A DNA stretch of 64,000 nt, taken from positions 1-64,000 of the forward strand of contig BPIH01000004.1 in the NCBI GenBank assembly GCA_026004015.1, given 5' to 3'. The notes below the pieces were generated by a model that was given only the letters and a program-made list of their open reading frames with translations, was not told where the DNA came from and searched no databases. The position numbers and the translations under genes are program-made. This DNA comes from Chloroflexota bacterium (lineage in GTDB: Bacteria > Chloroflexota > Limnocylindria > Limnocylindrales > CSP1-4). This document shows, one piece after another, positions 41,978-50,286 of this stretch (within the stretch, counting starts at the first letter, position 1; every line of letters starts with the position of its first letter).

Positions 41978-43177
41978 ATGGACCCGAACGGGAGCCCCGA
42001 GTCCCCGCCGACGGCCGTCCGTCAGCGCTGGCGGATCGTCTATCGGCGGCTCGCTGCGGCCGCAGGGCTCTCGCAGCGAGCCCTCGAAGGGGCCTGGCTG
42101 GCGGCCCTCGAGACGAGCAGCCTCCCCCTCGCCCCGACCGGTCCCGCCAGCCGACGATGGAAGGTCGTCTTCGGACCGCCGCTCCCGCTCGGGGCCCTCG
42201 GCGAACGGGAGCTCCTCGACGTCTACCTTCGCGAGCGGGTCTCCCTCGCCGAGCTCCGGGCTCGCCTCGGACCGGTCGTGCCGGCCGGTTTCGAGCTCGT
42301 CGACGCCTACGACGTCTGGGTCGGTGCTCCGGCCCTGCCGGCGGTCGTCGCTGCCGTCGACTACCGGATCGAGCTCCCCGTCGGCCCTGACGAGGCGGCA
42401 CCCGTGCTCGAGGGTCTCCGGACCGCGATCCAGCGGCTCCTCGCGGCCGAGACGCTGCCACGGAGCCGAGCTCGGGGCCACCGGACCCGCGACTACGACC
42501 TCCGACCCTTCCTCGTCGCTCTCGGCGTGGCCCCGAGCGACGAGGGCGGGGTTCGCCTCGAGATGCGCCTCCGGGTCGATCCGGCCGCCGGGTCGGGTCG
42601 CCCCGACGAGGTCCTGCGGGCGCTCCTCGACGCGGGCGACGACGGCGAGGCGCTGGCCGTCGTGCGGTCGCTGGCGGGGAGCTGGCTCGAGCGACCGGGA
42701 CTCGACGTCCTCCGGGCCGAAAGGCGACCGGACGCCGAGGCTTCCGACGCGCCAGCCTCGGGCGAGGCCGGCCGGGAGCTAGAAGCGCCGTGGTCGCCCT
42801 CCCGACCGGAGCTTCCGACGGCGGCGCCGCCCCTCGATCGTCTTCCGGGCCGGGTGGGGCTGCCGGCGGTCGCACAGGGAGGGAGCGCCGGTTCGTCCGC
42901 ACCCTCCATCGTCGTCGTGCGCGAGCGGCTCGTCACCGCCGACGAGCTCGTCGGGGAGGCCGGCCCGGGTGTTCCGCCGACCTCGCCCGGGGAACCCGAT
43001 CCGCCGCCCGCCGACCCGGCGACCCCGACCACCGAGCTCGGGTCGGGCTCGGGCGGCTTCCCGCCGTCGACGCTAGAATCGGCGGACCGTGGCCGCCGCC
43101 CTGGGACGCCGTCCCTACCTCGCCTGGCTCGTCCGGCTCGCCCTCCTGGCACCGGTCGCGGATCTCCTCGCCCATGA
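41978..43177 (+). CDS. DUF2344 / TIGR03936 protein
   Basis: The first 225 residues match the DUF2344 (TIGR03936) family: RQRWRIVYRRLAAAAGLSQR, RRWKVVFGPPLPLGALGERE, LLDVYLRERVSLAELRARLG and TRDYDLRPFLVALGVAPSDE. In many bacteria this protein is paired with a TIGR03960 radical SAM protein and lies next to rne and rplU; function is unproven. Here neither radical SAM protein nor RNase E/G is present, but rplU-rpmA follow 3 kb later. The last 150 residues are Pro/Ser-rich and overlap the next gene by 89 bases, so the true end may be earlier. Confidence 0.83.
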   Translation: MDPNGSPESPPTAVRQRWRIVYRRLAAAAGLSQRALEGAWLAALETSSLPLAPTGPASRRWKVVFGPPLPLGALGERELLDVYLRERVSLAELRARLGPVVPAGFELVDAYDVWVGAPALPAVVAAVDYRIELPVGPDEAAPVLEGLRTAIQRLLAAETLPRSRARGHRTRDYDLRPFLVALGVAPSDEGGVRLEMRLRVDPAAGSGRPDEVLRALLDAGDDGEALAVVRSLAGSWLERPGLDVLRAERRPDAEASDAPASGEAGRELEAPWSPSRPELPTAAPPLDRLPGRVGLPAVAQGGSAGSSAPSIVVVRERLVTADELVGEAGPGVPPTSPGEPDPPPADPATPTTELGSGSGGFPPSTLESADRGRRPGTPSLPRLARPARPPGTGRGSPRP

Positions 43178-43787
43178 CGCTGTCTACCGCTCCCTGGCCA
43201 CCGAGCCCGCGCCGTCCGGGACGCAGCCCCTCACCGAGCATGGCTACTGGCCGCTCTTCGTCGCCGTCGCCCTCGCCGTCGCCGGCGTGGCCGTTTTGGA
43301 GACCCTCCGCCGGCTCGCACGGCTCGATCGGGCCCTCCGGGTCGAGCCATCGACGGCATGTCGCCGGAAGCTGCGCTCGGATCGGGGTCGGGGGCCTCGG
43401 ATTCCGAGATACCACCGCGAGCTCCTCACTCTGTGGCCTGCCCTGAGCTCGGTCACGGCGCTCCTCTTCCTTGTTCAGGAGAACGTCGAGCACCTCGCCG
43501 CCACGGGCTCGTGGTCCGGGCTGGAGCCGCTCGACGGGCGGCTCCACCCCGACGCCCTGGCCTACGTGATCGGCGCGAGCTTCGTCGTCGCCGCTGCCGG
43601 TGCCTTGCTTCGCTGGCGGGTCCGGGTCCTCGAACATCGGGTCGAGGTCGCCGCTCGTTCCCACTCGTTTCCCCGTCCCGCCCCCGAGCGAGCGGGCAGG
43701 ACGTGGTGGCTCGTCGCCGCCGTTGGCCGGCACCAGCGGATGCTCGTCCGCCGAGATGCCGGCCGTGCTCCGCCCCTCGCCGCCTGA
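43089..43787 (+). CDS. Four-helix membrane protein upstream of Sco1 (unknown)
   Basis: A 232-residue integral membrane protein from GTG 43089 with four predicted helices: LAWLVRLALLAPVADLLAHD, WPLFVAVALAVAGVAVLETL, LWPALSSVTALLFLVQENVE and LAYVIGASFVVAAAGALLRW. Its loops are basic. A TAGAAT box ends ten bases before the start codon, suggesting an almost leaderless transcript. I do not recognise the family. Proximity to sco1 and the PCuAC gene suggests a copper or oxidase-related role, but no metal motif beyond scattered His is clear. Confidence 0.68.
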   Translation: MAAALGRRPYLAWLVRLALLAPVADLLAHDAVYRSLATEPAPSGTQPLTEHGYWPLFVAVALAVAGVAVLETLRRLARLDRALRVEPSTACRRKLRSDRGRGPRIPRYHRELLTLWPALSSVTALLFLVQENVEHLAATGSWSGLEPLDGRLHPDALAYVIGASFVVAAAGALLRWRVRVLEHRVEVAARSHSFPRPAPERAGRTWWLVAAVGRHQRMLVRRDAGRAPPLAA

Positions 43788-44028
43788 CGATCTCGACGAC
43801 GGGCTCCCGAGGGTACGGTCGGCGATCGGCTCCACCCGCTGCCGGCGTCCGCGCCGCTCCCTCGCACTCCTGCCCGCTGGAGGCGTCCGCGCCGTTCGTT
43901 CGCCGTCGGCAGCGTTCGTTCGCGATCCGCGCCGTTCGCCCCGCGATGGCGGACCGACCCGAACGCCTCGTCGTCGAACGACCCGAACGGGAGCCACCCT
44001 CGTTCTCGCTGCCATCCGGAGATCAGCC

Positions 44029-44697
44029 GTGGGCTTTCCCTCGGAACGCCAATTACCCTCCGCCCAACCGCCGCGGCGCGTCGGCGGTTCGCTCGCCGTC
44101 GTCGCCGCCCTCCTCGTCCTCACCGGCTGTGTCGCCGCCCCCGACGGAACCGAGAACCGGTCGTTACCGCCGGGCGACGATCCGACCGCATTCGAGCCGG
44201 CGGTCTACGATCCGCCGTCGCCGGCACCGACCCTGGACGGTCTCGTCGATAGCGCCGGTCGGCGCTTCTCGCTCGACGACCTCCGGGGCCGGGTCGTCCT
44301 CGTCAGCTTCGGCTACACCCACTGTCCGGACGTCTGCCCGACGACCCTGGCCGTCGCCCGTGAGGTTCTCCGGGCCCGGCCGGACGCCGCTCGGGTCGTC
44401 TTCGTGACCGTCGACCCGGAGCGGGACACGGCCGACGCCCTGGCCGGCTACCTCCGCTACTTCGAGGCGCCCATCGTCGGGCTGACGGGGGATCCGGCGA
44501 CGGTCGAGGCGGTCGCCCGGGCGTGGGGCGTGACGGTCGTCTTCGGCGAGCGAGACGCTGTCGGCAACTACCCGGTCATCCACTCGGCCGGGACGTACGT
44601 CGTCGACGGGGATGGCCGCCTTCGCCTCCTCTATCCGTACGGCACGCCGGCCGACGTTCTCGTGGCCGCCGTGGACCGCCTCACCGCCGAGCCCTGA
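44029..44697 (+). CDS. SCO1/SenC copper chaperone lipoprotein
   Basis: Sco proteins deliver copper to the CuA site of cytochrome c oxidase. GTG 44029 follows GGAG by seven bases. The 222-residue protein has a signal helix SLAVVAALLVLTGC with lipobox LTGC, then a thioredoxin-fold domain: RVVLVSFGYTHCPDVCPTTL with the CxxxC copper ligands, RVVFVTVDPERDTADALAGY and the third ligand His in YPVIHSAGTYVVDGDGRLR. All three copper ligands are kept. The PCuAC chaperone follows 74 bases later, a partnership known from CuA assembly. Confidence 0.94.
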   Translation: MGFPSERQLPSAQPPRRVGGSLAVVAALLVLTGCVAAPDGTENRSLPPGDDPTAFEPAVYDPPSPAPTLDGLVDSAGRRFSLDDLRGRVVLVSFGYTHCPDVCPTTLAVAREVLRARPDAARVVFVTVDPERDTADALAGYLRYFEAPIVGLTGDPATVEAVARAWGVTVVFGERDAVGNYPVIHSAGTYVVDGDGRLRLLYPYGTPADVLVAAVDRLTAEP

Positions 44698-44771
44698 CTG
44701 CCCGGCGAACGTTCCCCACGCTCGATGGACCGGTTCGAGGCCCTCGGACCATCACCCTGGAGGTATTGCCC

Positions 44772-45413
44772 ATGTTCACAGCGACGATTTCTCTGCCAGA
44801 ACGGTCGCCGAACGGCCGCTCGGCCACCCGGCTGCGTTCGAGACGGACGCGTCGAGATCGGCGCCTTTGTGCTCGGTTCGTCGCTCTCGGGCGGCTTCTC
44901 ATCACGGTCGCCTCCATCGCCGTCGGCACCGCCGTAACCATCGCTGCCTGCAGTCCCGGGGGTGACATCAGCGTCCGGGATCCCTGGATCCGTCTAACCG
45001 ATCCGAGTCGTCCGCTCGGGGGCTTCATGACCATCGTCAACGCGGGTCCCACCGACGACGCCGTCATCGCTGCCGAGAGCCCGGCCTTCGGCTCCATCGA
45101 GCTCCACGAGACGGCACCGATGGCCAGCGGGGAGAGTCCGACGCCAGTCGACCATGGAATGGCGAGCCCGATGCCCTCCGACCACGGGATGATGAGCCCC
45201 ACGCCCTCCGGCTCGGGGATGGCGATGACGATGCGCCCCGTCGCGGAGATCCCGATCCCGGCCGGGGGCGAGCAGGTTCTTCAACCCGGCGGCTATCACC
45301 TCATGCTCATGGATCCCAAGGGGTCACTCACCGTCGGTGATAGCGTCGAGCTCACCCTTCGTTTCAAGAGCGGCCGCTCGCTCACGCTCGAGGTGCCGCT
45401 GCGGGCCCCCTGA
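44772..45413 (+). CDS. PCuAC-type copper chaperone with extra His/Met repeats
   Basis: A 213-residue exported protein of the PCu(A)C family, which passes Cu(I) to Sco or the oxidase. A basic N-terminus and helix LLITVASIAVGTAVTIAAC precede VRDPWIRLTDPSRPLGGFMT. The family copper pattern is present: HETAPM, then MRPVAEIPIPAGGEQVLQPG followed by GYHLMLM. Between them is an unusual insertion of about 30 residues with repeats DHGMASPMP, DHGMMSPTP and GSGMAMTM, which add two His and many Met. ATG 44772. Likely cotranscribed with sco1. Confidence 0.93.
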   Translation: MFTATISLPERSPNGRSATRLRSRRTRRDRRLCARFVALGRLLITVASIAVGTAVTIAACSPGGDISVRDPWIRLTDPSRPLGGFMTIVNAGPTDDAVIAAESPAFGSIELHETAPMASGESPTPVDHGMASPMPSDHGMMSPTPSGSGMAMTMRPVAEIPIPAGGEQVLQPGGYHLMLMDPKGSLTVGDSVELTLRFKSGRSLTLEVPLRAP

Positions 45414-46066
45414 GCTCCACGCTGCTGGCCGGGCGGTCCGGCGCGGTCCAATTGGGCGTCGACCGACCCGATCGCTCCGAACGGCCGAGCCCGTGGTTCG
45501 GGGAGGGCCGTCCCGTCACTCCTGTGCGCGTCTCGGAGCGCGGCGGGCCCCAACGGGATGGCCCCCCTTCGCCCACCGGTCGGATCCGTGACTGCCAACG
45601 GATCCTCCCCACGCCGAGGTGTTGCTGCTCGGTGATTCCGGCAGCCCCGGGCCCGGGATGCCGGGGGAGGCTCTGTCGCCAGGGGTGATCGGGGGTCGTG
45701 GAGTGCCGGGTCGCTCCGACCACCGGACGCCGGTCGGAAGCCGTCGGGCGTCAGGACCCGAACCTCTCGGAGCCGCCAGTCTGGGCAGAGCCGGCACGAC
45801 GATCAGCGGCCGTGCGGCCTCCGACCGCGCCTCGGCAAGGCGTGCGCGCCGAACACCAAGCCGGCCGCACCCACCGCACCGGCAGCCCTCGTTCCCGGCC
45901 GTTGGTGTTCGCTCCGCGCCGAAGGGGCCGAACGGGCGCAGCGTGCGATCCCCCACGCCTCCGCTTTGGTGTTCCCTGCGCACAGCGATCTGGACGGTTG
46001 CCTGCCGGACCGGTCCGTTTCGGATCGCCCAGACATTCCGATCCGTCACGACCATCGACAGCTTCG
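45414..46066 (+). other. Intergenic region before rplU, no gene recognised
   Basis: About 650 bases without a convincing coding frame or known RNA. Long frames here are Arg/Pro-rich on both strands. One notable element is the nonamer GAACACCAA near 45849, with its reverse complement TTGGTGTTC near 45904 and 45965, which could be a spaced operator or hairpin arms. Confidence 0.5.
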
Positions 46067-46095
46067 TTGACGCCTTCGCCGGCTCGCCGTACACT
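46067..46095 (+). promoter_or_regulatory. Promoter of rplU-rpmA
   Basis: TTGACG (46067-46072) and TACACT (46090-46095) with a 17-base spacer. This is the best -35 match seen in the window. Transcription would start near 46102, leaving a leader of about 110 bases ahead of rplU. Confidence 0.72.
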
Positions 46096-46211
46096 CACCC
46101 TTCGCGCCGCGGGCCGCCGGCGAATGGCCCCGGCGATCCCCGACGCCCGCCCAGCCGGTCGCCCACCATGGCCGCTGGCCGCGGCCGATCAGCGACCGAA
46201 ACAGAGGATCC

Positions 46212-46979
46212 ATGTACGCAGTCATCGAGACCGGCGGCAAGCAGTACCGCGTCGAGCTCGGGAGCCTGCTCGAGGTCGAGCGCCTCGACGCCGAGCAGGG
46301 AGCCACCGTCACCCTCGACCGCGTCCTGCTCGTCGCCGACGAGGCCGAGACGGCCATCGGCCGACCCGTCGTCCCCGACGCGACCGTGGAGGCGGAGGTC
46401 GTCCGTCAGACCCGCGGCGAGAAGATCGACGTCTTCAAGTACCGCCCGAAGGCGCGCCGCCGGGTGAAGAAGGGGCATCGCCAGGAGCTGACGGTGCTCC
46501 GGATCGCCGACATCCGGTTCAACGGCCGGAGCGCGGCGGAGCTCGCTCGCCAGGCCGAAGAGGCGGCCAAGACGGAGCGGCAGCGCCTCGAGGAGGCCGC
46601 CGCCCGCCAGGCAGCCGCTGACCGGGAGCTGGCGGCTCGGCTCGCTGCCCGGCGCGCCCAGGCGGCCCCGGCTCGGGAGGCGACCGAACCTCCGGCGAGC
46701 AGCGAGGCCGCGGGGAGCGGCCGAGGCGACGCCGGCAGCGGCCCCTCCGGCGGAGGCGAGCGCTCCTGCGGAGGCGAGCACGGGCCGGAGCCGGGCCCGC
46801 GGCGGACGGGCGGCCCGAGCGGCGGCCGAGGCACCGCCCACCGAGACCATCGCCGAGCCGGAAGAGGACGCGGCCGGTGCCGCGCCGAGCCGGATTCGGC
46901 GACCGCCACCGCGGGCGAGCCGACCGAGCCCGATCGGCCCCGGGCGCGCCGCAGCCGAACGACGAAGAAGGACGAATAA
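46212..46979 (+). CDS. rplU: 50S ribosomal protein L21 with long C-terminal extension
   Basis: Residues 1-103 are a standard L21: MYAVIETGGKQYRVELGSLL, VLLVADEAETAIGRPVVPDA, VFKYRPKARRRVKKGHRQEL and LRIADI. L21 normally ends there, but the frame continues to 255 residues, first as a charged helix (AEEAAKTERQRLEEAAARQA), then as low-complexity sequence ending in RARRSRTTKKDE. Between about 46710 and 46890 another frame reads more naturally (Ala/Pro/Glu-rich, with PPTETIAEPEEDAAGA), so two compensating indels are possible. ATG 46212 has AGAGGA upstream. rpmA starts three bases after the stop; the usual ysxB gene between them is absent. Confidence 0.94.
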   Translation: MYAVIETGGKQYRVELGSLLEVERLDAEQGATVTLDRVLLVADEAETAIGRPVVPDATVEAEVVRQTRGEKIDVFKYRPKARRRVKKGHRQELTVLRIADIRFNGRSAAELARQAEEAAKTERQRLEEAAARQAAADRELAARLAARRAQAAPAREATEPPASSEAAGSGRGDAGSGPSGGGERSCGGEHGPEPGPRRTGGPSGGRGTAHRDHRRAGRGRGRCRAEPDSATATAGEPTEPDRPRARRSRTTKKDE

Positions 46980-46982
46980 GCG

Positions 46983-47297
46983 ATGGCCCACAAGAAGGCA
47001 GGTTCCAGCTCGAAGAACGGCCGCGATTCCGTCGGCCAGCGCCTCGGCGTCAAGGTCGGCGACGGGCAGTTCGTGCCGGCCGGCTCCATCCTCGTGCGCC
47101 AGCGGGGGATGACCTTCCTCGCCGGCAGCGGGGCAGGCCTCGGTCGCGACTACACGGTCTTCGCGACGGTGAGCGGGCGGGTCCGCTTCGAATACGCCCG
47201 AAAGGACAAGAAGCGCGTCCGGGTCGTGCCGGAGCCGGCGCCTGAAGCGCCGCAACCGGCCCCCGAGGCGCCGCAGCCGGCGCCCGCGGGCGCCTGA
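46983..47297 (+). CDS. rpmA: 50S ribosomal protein L27 with Pro/Glu-rich tail
   Basis: L27 lies near the peptidyl transferase centre. [40 protein letters not shown] and [20 protein letters not shown] are the L27 core; there is no cleavable Firmicutes-type N-terminal extension. Relative to most L27s, the His of the D-H-T-L-F-A motif is Tyr (RDYTVFA). After residue 80 comes an added tail of repeated PEAPQPAPE units. Such a tail mirrors the extension of L21 encoded just upstream. Confidence 0.96.
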   Translation: MAHKKAGSSSKNGRDSVGQRLGVKVGDGQFVPAGSILVRQRGMTFLAGSGAGLGRDYTVFATVSGRVRFEYARKDKKRVRVVPEPAPEAPQPAPEAPQPAPAGA

Positions 47298-47392
47298 GGC
47301 CGTCTGCGGCCGAACGTCTGCGCCCTGGCCCGCTCGCGCTGCTTTCGTTGCCCGGTAGCAGCCGCGCCGCCGCCCGCAGCTCTGGAGAGACC

Positions 47393-47611
47393 ATGAAGCC
47401 CGACATCCACCCGAAGTACTACGAGGCCCGGGTCCATTGCGGGACCTGCGGAACCGAGTTCGTCGTCGGGAGCACCCGGCCCGAGCTCCGGGTCGACGTC
47501 TGCAGCAACTGCCATCCCTTCTACACCGGCAAGCAGACGATCATCGACACGGCCGGCCAGGTCGAGCGCTTCCAGCGTCGGCTCGAGCGGCAGGTCCGGG
47601 CCGGCGGCTGA
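47393..47611 (+). CDS. rpmE: 50S ribosomal protein L31 (zinc-binding form)
   Basis: 72 residues from ATG 47393 (GGAG upstream). MKPDIHPKYYEARVHCGTCG, then STRPELRVDVCSNCHPFYTG and QVERFQRRLERQ are the L31 pattern. The Cys residues of HCGTCG and CSNC mark the zinc-containing (C+) type rather than the zinc-free YtiA type. It precedes DUF1385 and prfA, a common order in Gram-positive-type genomes. Confidence 0.96.
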   Translation: MKPDIHPKYYEARVHCGTCGTEFVVGSTRPELRVDVCSNCHPFYTGKQTIIDTAGQVERFQRRLERQVRAGG

Positions 47612-47835
47612 GCTCCGGAGCGACGCCGTAGCGCCGGCGGTGGCCCCGCCAGCGCGCTGCCGCCACAGCCCGATCGTCGGACTGCCGTCCTCTCTCGGCG
47701 GCGGACGTCGCCCTCCCCGCCGCCCCGCCCGCCTCCCCGCCCCGCCGGCCCCCTCGGCTCCTCGCGCGGCCGGAACCCACCTCCGGCGCCGCGCCCGGCG
47801 AGTTCGACGCAGCCGACCGATAGACTCATGGCAGG

Positions 47836-48897
47836 ATGAATCGTCCCTCCTACGGCGGACAGGCCCTCATCGAAGGCGTCCTCATGCGGGGCCGGGATGC
47901 CATCGCCGTCGCCCTTCGTCACCCCGACGGCCAGATCGTCTGGGCGACGGAGCGCCTCGACTCCGGCTTCCACGGCAGCCGCTGGGCGCGCCTGCCCTTC
48001 GTCCGGGGCCTCGTCGTCCTCTACGAGACCCTCGTCGTCGGGACCCGCTGGCTCGTCCGCTCGGCGAACGTCGCCGCCTCCGCCGAGGGAGTCGAGCTCG
48101 GCCGCGGCTCCATCGCCATCATGCTCCTGGTGACCCTCGCCGCGGGCATCGGCATCTTCCTCCTCTTCCCCCTCCTCGTGGCGAGCGTGACGGCCGGCGG
48201 CCAGACGAACGACCTCCTCCAGCACCTCGTCGAGGGGCTCGTCCGGGTCGCCGTCTTCCTCGGTTACCTCGCCCTCATCGCCCAGGCCCCGGACATCCGG
48301 CGGGTCTTCCAGTACCACGGCGCCGAGCACATGACGATCCACGCCCTCGAAGCGGGGGACCCCTTCGAACCGGCCGCCATCCGGCGCCATCCGACCGCCC
48401 ATCCTCGCTGCGGGACGGAGTTTCTCGTCGTCGTCATCATCCTGTCCATCATCGCCTTTAGCCTCGTCGGCCGCCAGGAGGCCCACGTCATGGTCGGCAG
48501 CCGACTCCTCCTCATCCCGATCATCGCCGCCGTCGGCTACGAGCTCCTCCGCTTCGGCGCTCGGCACCGGGCGAACCCGCTGGTCCGGCTGGCCATGGCG
48601 CCGGGGATCCTCGTCCAGCGGATCACGACCCGCCAGCCGACGGACGACATGATCGAAGTCGCCATCGTGGCCATGGAGGAGGCCCTCCGGGCCGACGGCC
48701 AGCCGCTCCCCGCTCGGCGCCGGCCGCCTCGATCGCGAGCCCCTCGCCATCCGAGGAAGGGAGCGAGGGCCACCGCCGGCGGTCCGCCGGCCGAGCTCGG
48801 GTCGCCGACGGCCGGGGCGGCGTCACCCCGGCGCCTGGGCCGACCCGAAGCGACCGGCCCGGGACCCTGCCGATCGCTCCGTCGAGGGGAGCGAACC
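47836..48897 (+). CDS. DUF1385 (YqhQ-like) membrane protein, open into prfA
   Basis: A YqhQ-type protein of unknown function often found between rpmE and prf[20 protein letters not shown] and [20 protein letters not shown] are the family N-terminus. Membrane helices [20 protein letters not shown] and later ones follow, with [20 protein letters not shown] and [20 protein letters not shown] holding the conserved His, Glu and Cys. Family similarity ends near residue 285 (ATG 47836). The frame then runs without a stop through about 70 Arg/Pro/Gly-rich residues into prfA. The stop may have been lost by an indel, or a fusion may be real. Confidence 0.82.
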
Positions 48898-50286
48898 ATG
48901 AGCGGCTTCGAGGCGACCCTTGCCGACGTCGCCGACCAGTACGACGCCCTCCAGGCCGAGCTCGCTCGGCCCGAGACGGCCGCCGACCCGGCCGCCATCC
49001 GCCGGATCGGCCGCGAGCTCGCCCGCCTCGAGCCCGTCGTCGACGCCTACCGACGCCTCGAGCGGGTCCGCGACGACCTCCGGGAGGCCCGCCGCCTCCG
49101 GGACGAGGAGGCCGACGAGGAGCTCCGGGACCTCGCTCGGGACGAGGTCGAGCGGCTCGAGCGGGCCGAGGCGAGCCTCCTCGAGGAGCTCCGGCTCCTT
49201 CTCCTGCCCCGCGATCCGAACGACGAGCGGAACGTCATCATGGAGATCCGGGCCGGCGCCGGCGGCGAGGAGGCGGCCCTCTTCGCCGCCGACCTCCTGC
49301 GGATGTACCTCCGCTACGCCGAGCGCCGCCGCTGGCGGGCCGAGCTCATGTCGCTCAACGAGACCGGCATCGGCGGCGTCAAGGAGGCGATCGTCCGGAT
49401 CGACGGCGAGGGCGCCTACTCGCGCCTGAAGTTCGAGGGCGGCGTCCACCGCGTCCAGCGAGTCCCGGTCACCGAATCCTCGGGCCGGATCCACACCTCG
49501 ACGGCGACGGTCGTCGTCATGCCCGAGCCCGAGGAGATCGACGTCGAGATCGACGAGGAGCGCGACCTCCGGATCGACGTCAAGCGATCGTCGGGACCGG
49601 GCGGGCAGTCGGTGAACACGACCGATTCGGCGGTCCGGATCACCCACCTGCCGACCGGCCTCGTCGTCGAGATCCAGGACGAGAAGAGCCAGCACAAGAA
49701 CAAGGCGAAGGCCCTCGCCGTCCTCCGGGCCCGGCTCTACGAGCGCGAGCTCGAGCGGCAGCGGGCGGCCGAATCGGCGACGCGCCGGAGCATGGTCGGC
49801 GGCGGCGAGCGGGCCGAGAAGATCCGGACGTACAACTTCCCCCAGGACCGGGTCACCGACCACCGGATCGGTCTCGACCTCCACAACCTGCCGGCGATCC
49901 TCGACGGCGACCTCGACCGGATCATCGACCCCCTGGTCACGACCGATCAGGCCGAACGCCTCCGGAGCCTCGGCGAGGATGACGGCGCGGAAGGGGGGCG
50001 GTGGGAATGGCACCCGCTGATCGAGGGACGGCCATCCGCTTCGTGCCGGCGCCGCCGGTCGAGGTCGTCGTCGCCACCGACCTCGGCTCGGTCGCCGTCC
50101 TCAAGCACGGCAACCTCTACCTCCTCACCGACCAGTTCGGGGACATCCACCCCGACACCCGCGGCCTCGGGCTCTACGAGGGCGACACTCGCCTCCTCTC
50201 CTGCGCCCTCCTCCGGGTCAACGGCTACCGGCCGGCGATCCTCCAGGCCCCCGTCGGCGGGGCCTACGAGGACGCCATCGAGCTGA
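48898..50286 (+). CDS. prfA: Peptide chain release factor 1
   Basis: RF1 terminates at UAA and UAG. ATG 48898 has GGGGAG six bases upstream. Key parts are [20 protein letters not shown], the stop-recognition P-x-T in [20 protein letters not shown], and the catalytic GGQ in [20 protein letters not shown], followed by [17 protein letters not shown]. The normal RF1 end is reached near 49975 ([13 protein letters not shown]), about 360 residues. No stop is in frame there: the frame runs on to 50286 through sequence that belongs to the next gene in another frame. TGA at 49980 in a different frame suggests a missing or extra base. Confidence 0.92.
   Translation: MSGFEATLADVADQYDALQAELARPETAADPAAIRRIGRELARLEPVVDAYRRLERVRDDLREARRLRDEEADEELRDLARDEVERLERAEASLLEELRLLLLPRDPNDERNVIMEIRAGAGGEEAALFAADLLRMYLRYAERRRWRAELMSLNETGIGGVKEAIVRIDGEGAYSRLKFEGGVHRVQRVPVTESSGRIHTSTATVVVMPEPEEIDVEIDEERDLRIDVKRSSGPGGQSVNTTDSAVRITHLPTGLVVEIQDEKSQHKNKAKALAVLRARLYERELERQRAAESATRRSMVGGGERAEKIRTYNFPQDRVTDHRIGLDLHNLPAILDGDLDRIIDPLVTTDQAERLRSLGEDDGAEGGRWEWHPLIEGRPSASCRRRRSRSSSPPTSARSPSSSTATSTSSPTSSGTSTPTPAASGSTRATLASSPAPSSGSTATGRRSSRPPSAGPTRTPSS

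Noticed and set aside
45516-46094. 192-codon minus-strand frame in the gap before rplU
   Set aside because: No recognisable domain, no RBS, and it overlaps the rplU promoter; treated as a chance frame.
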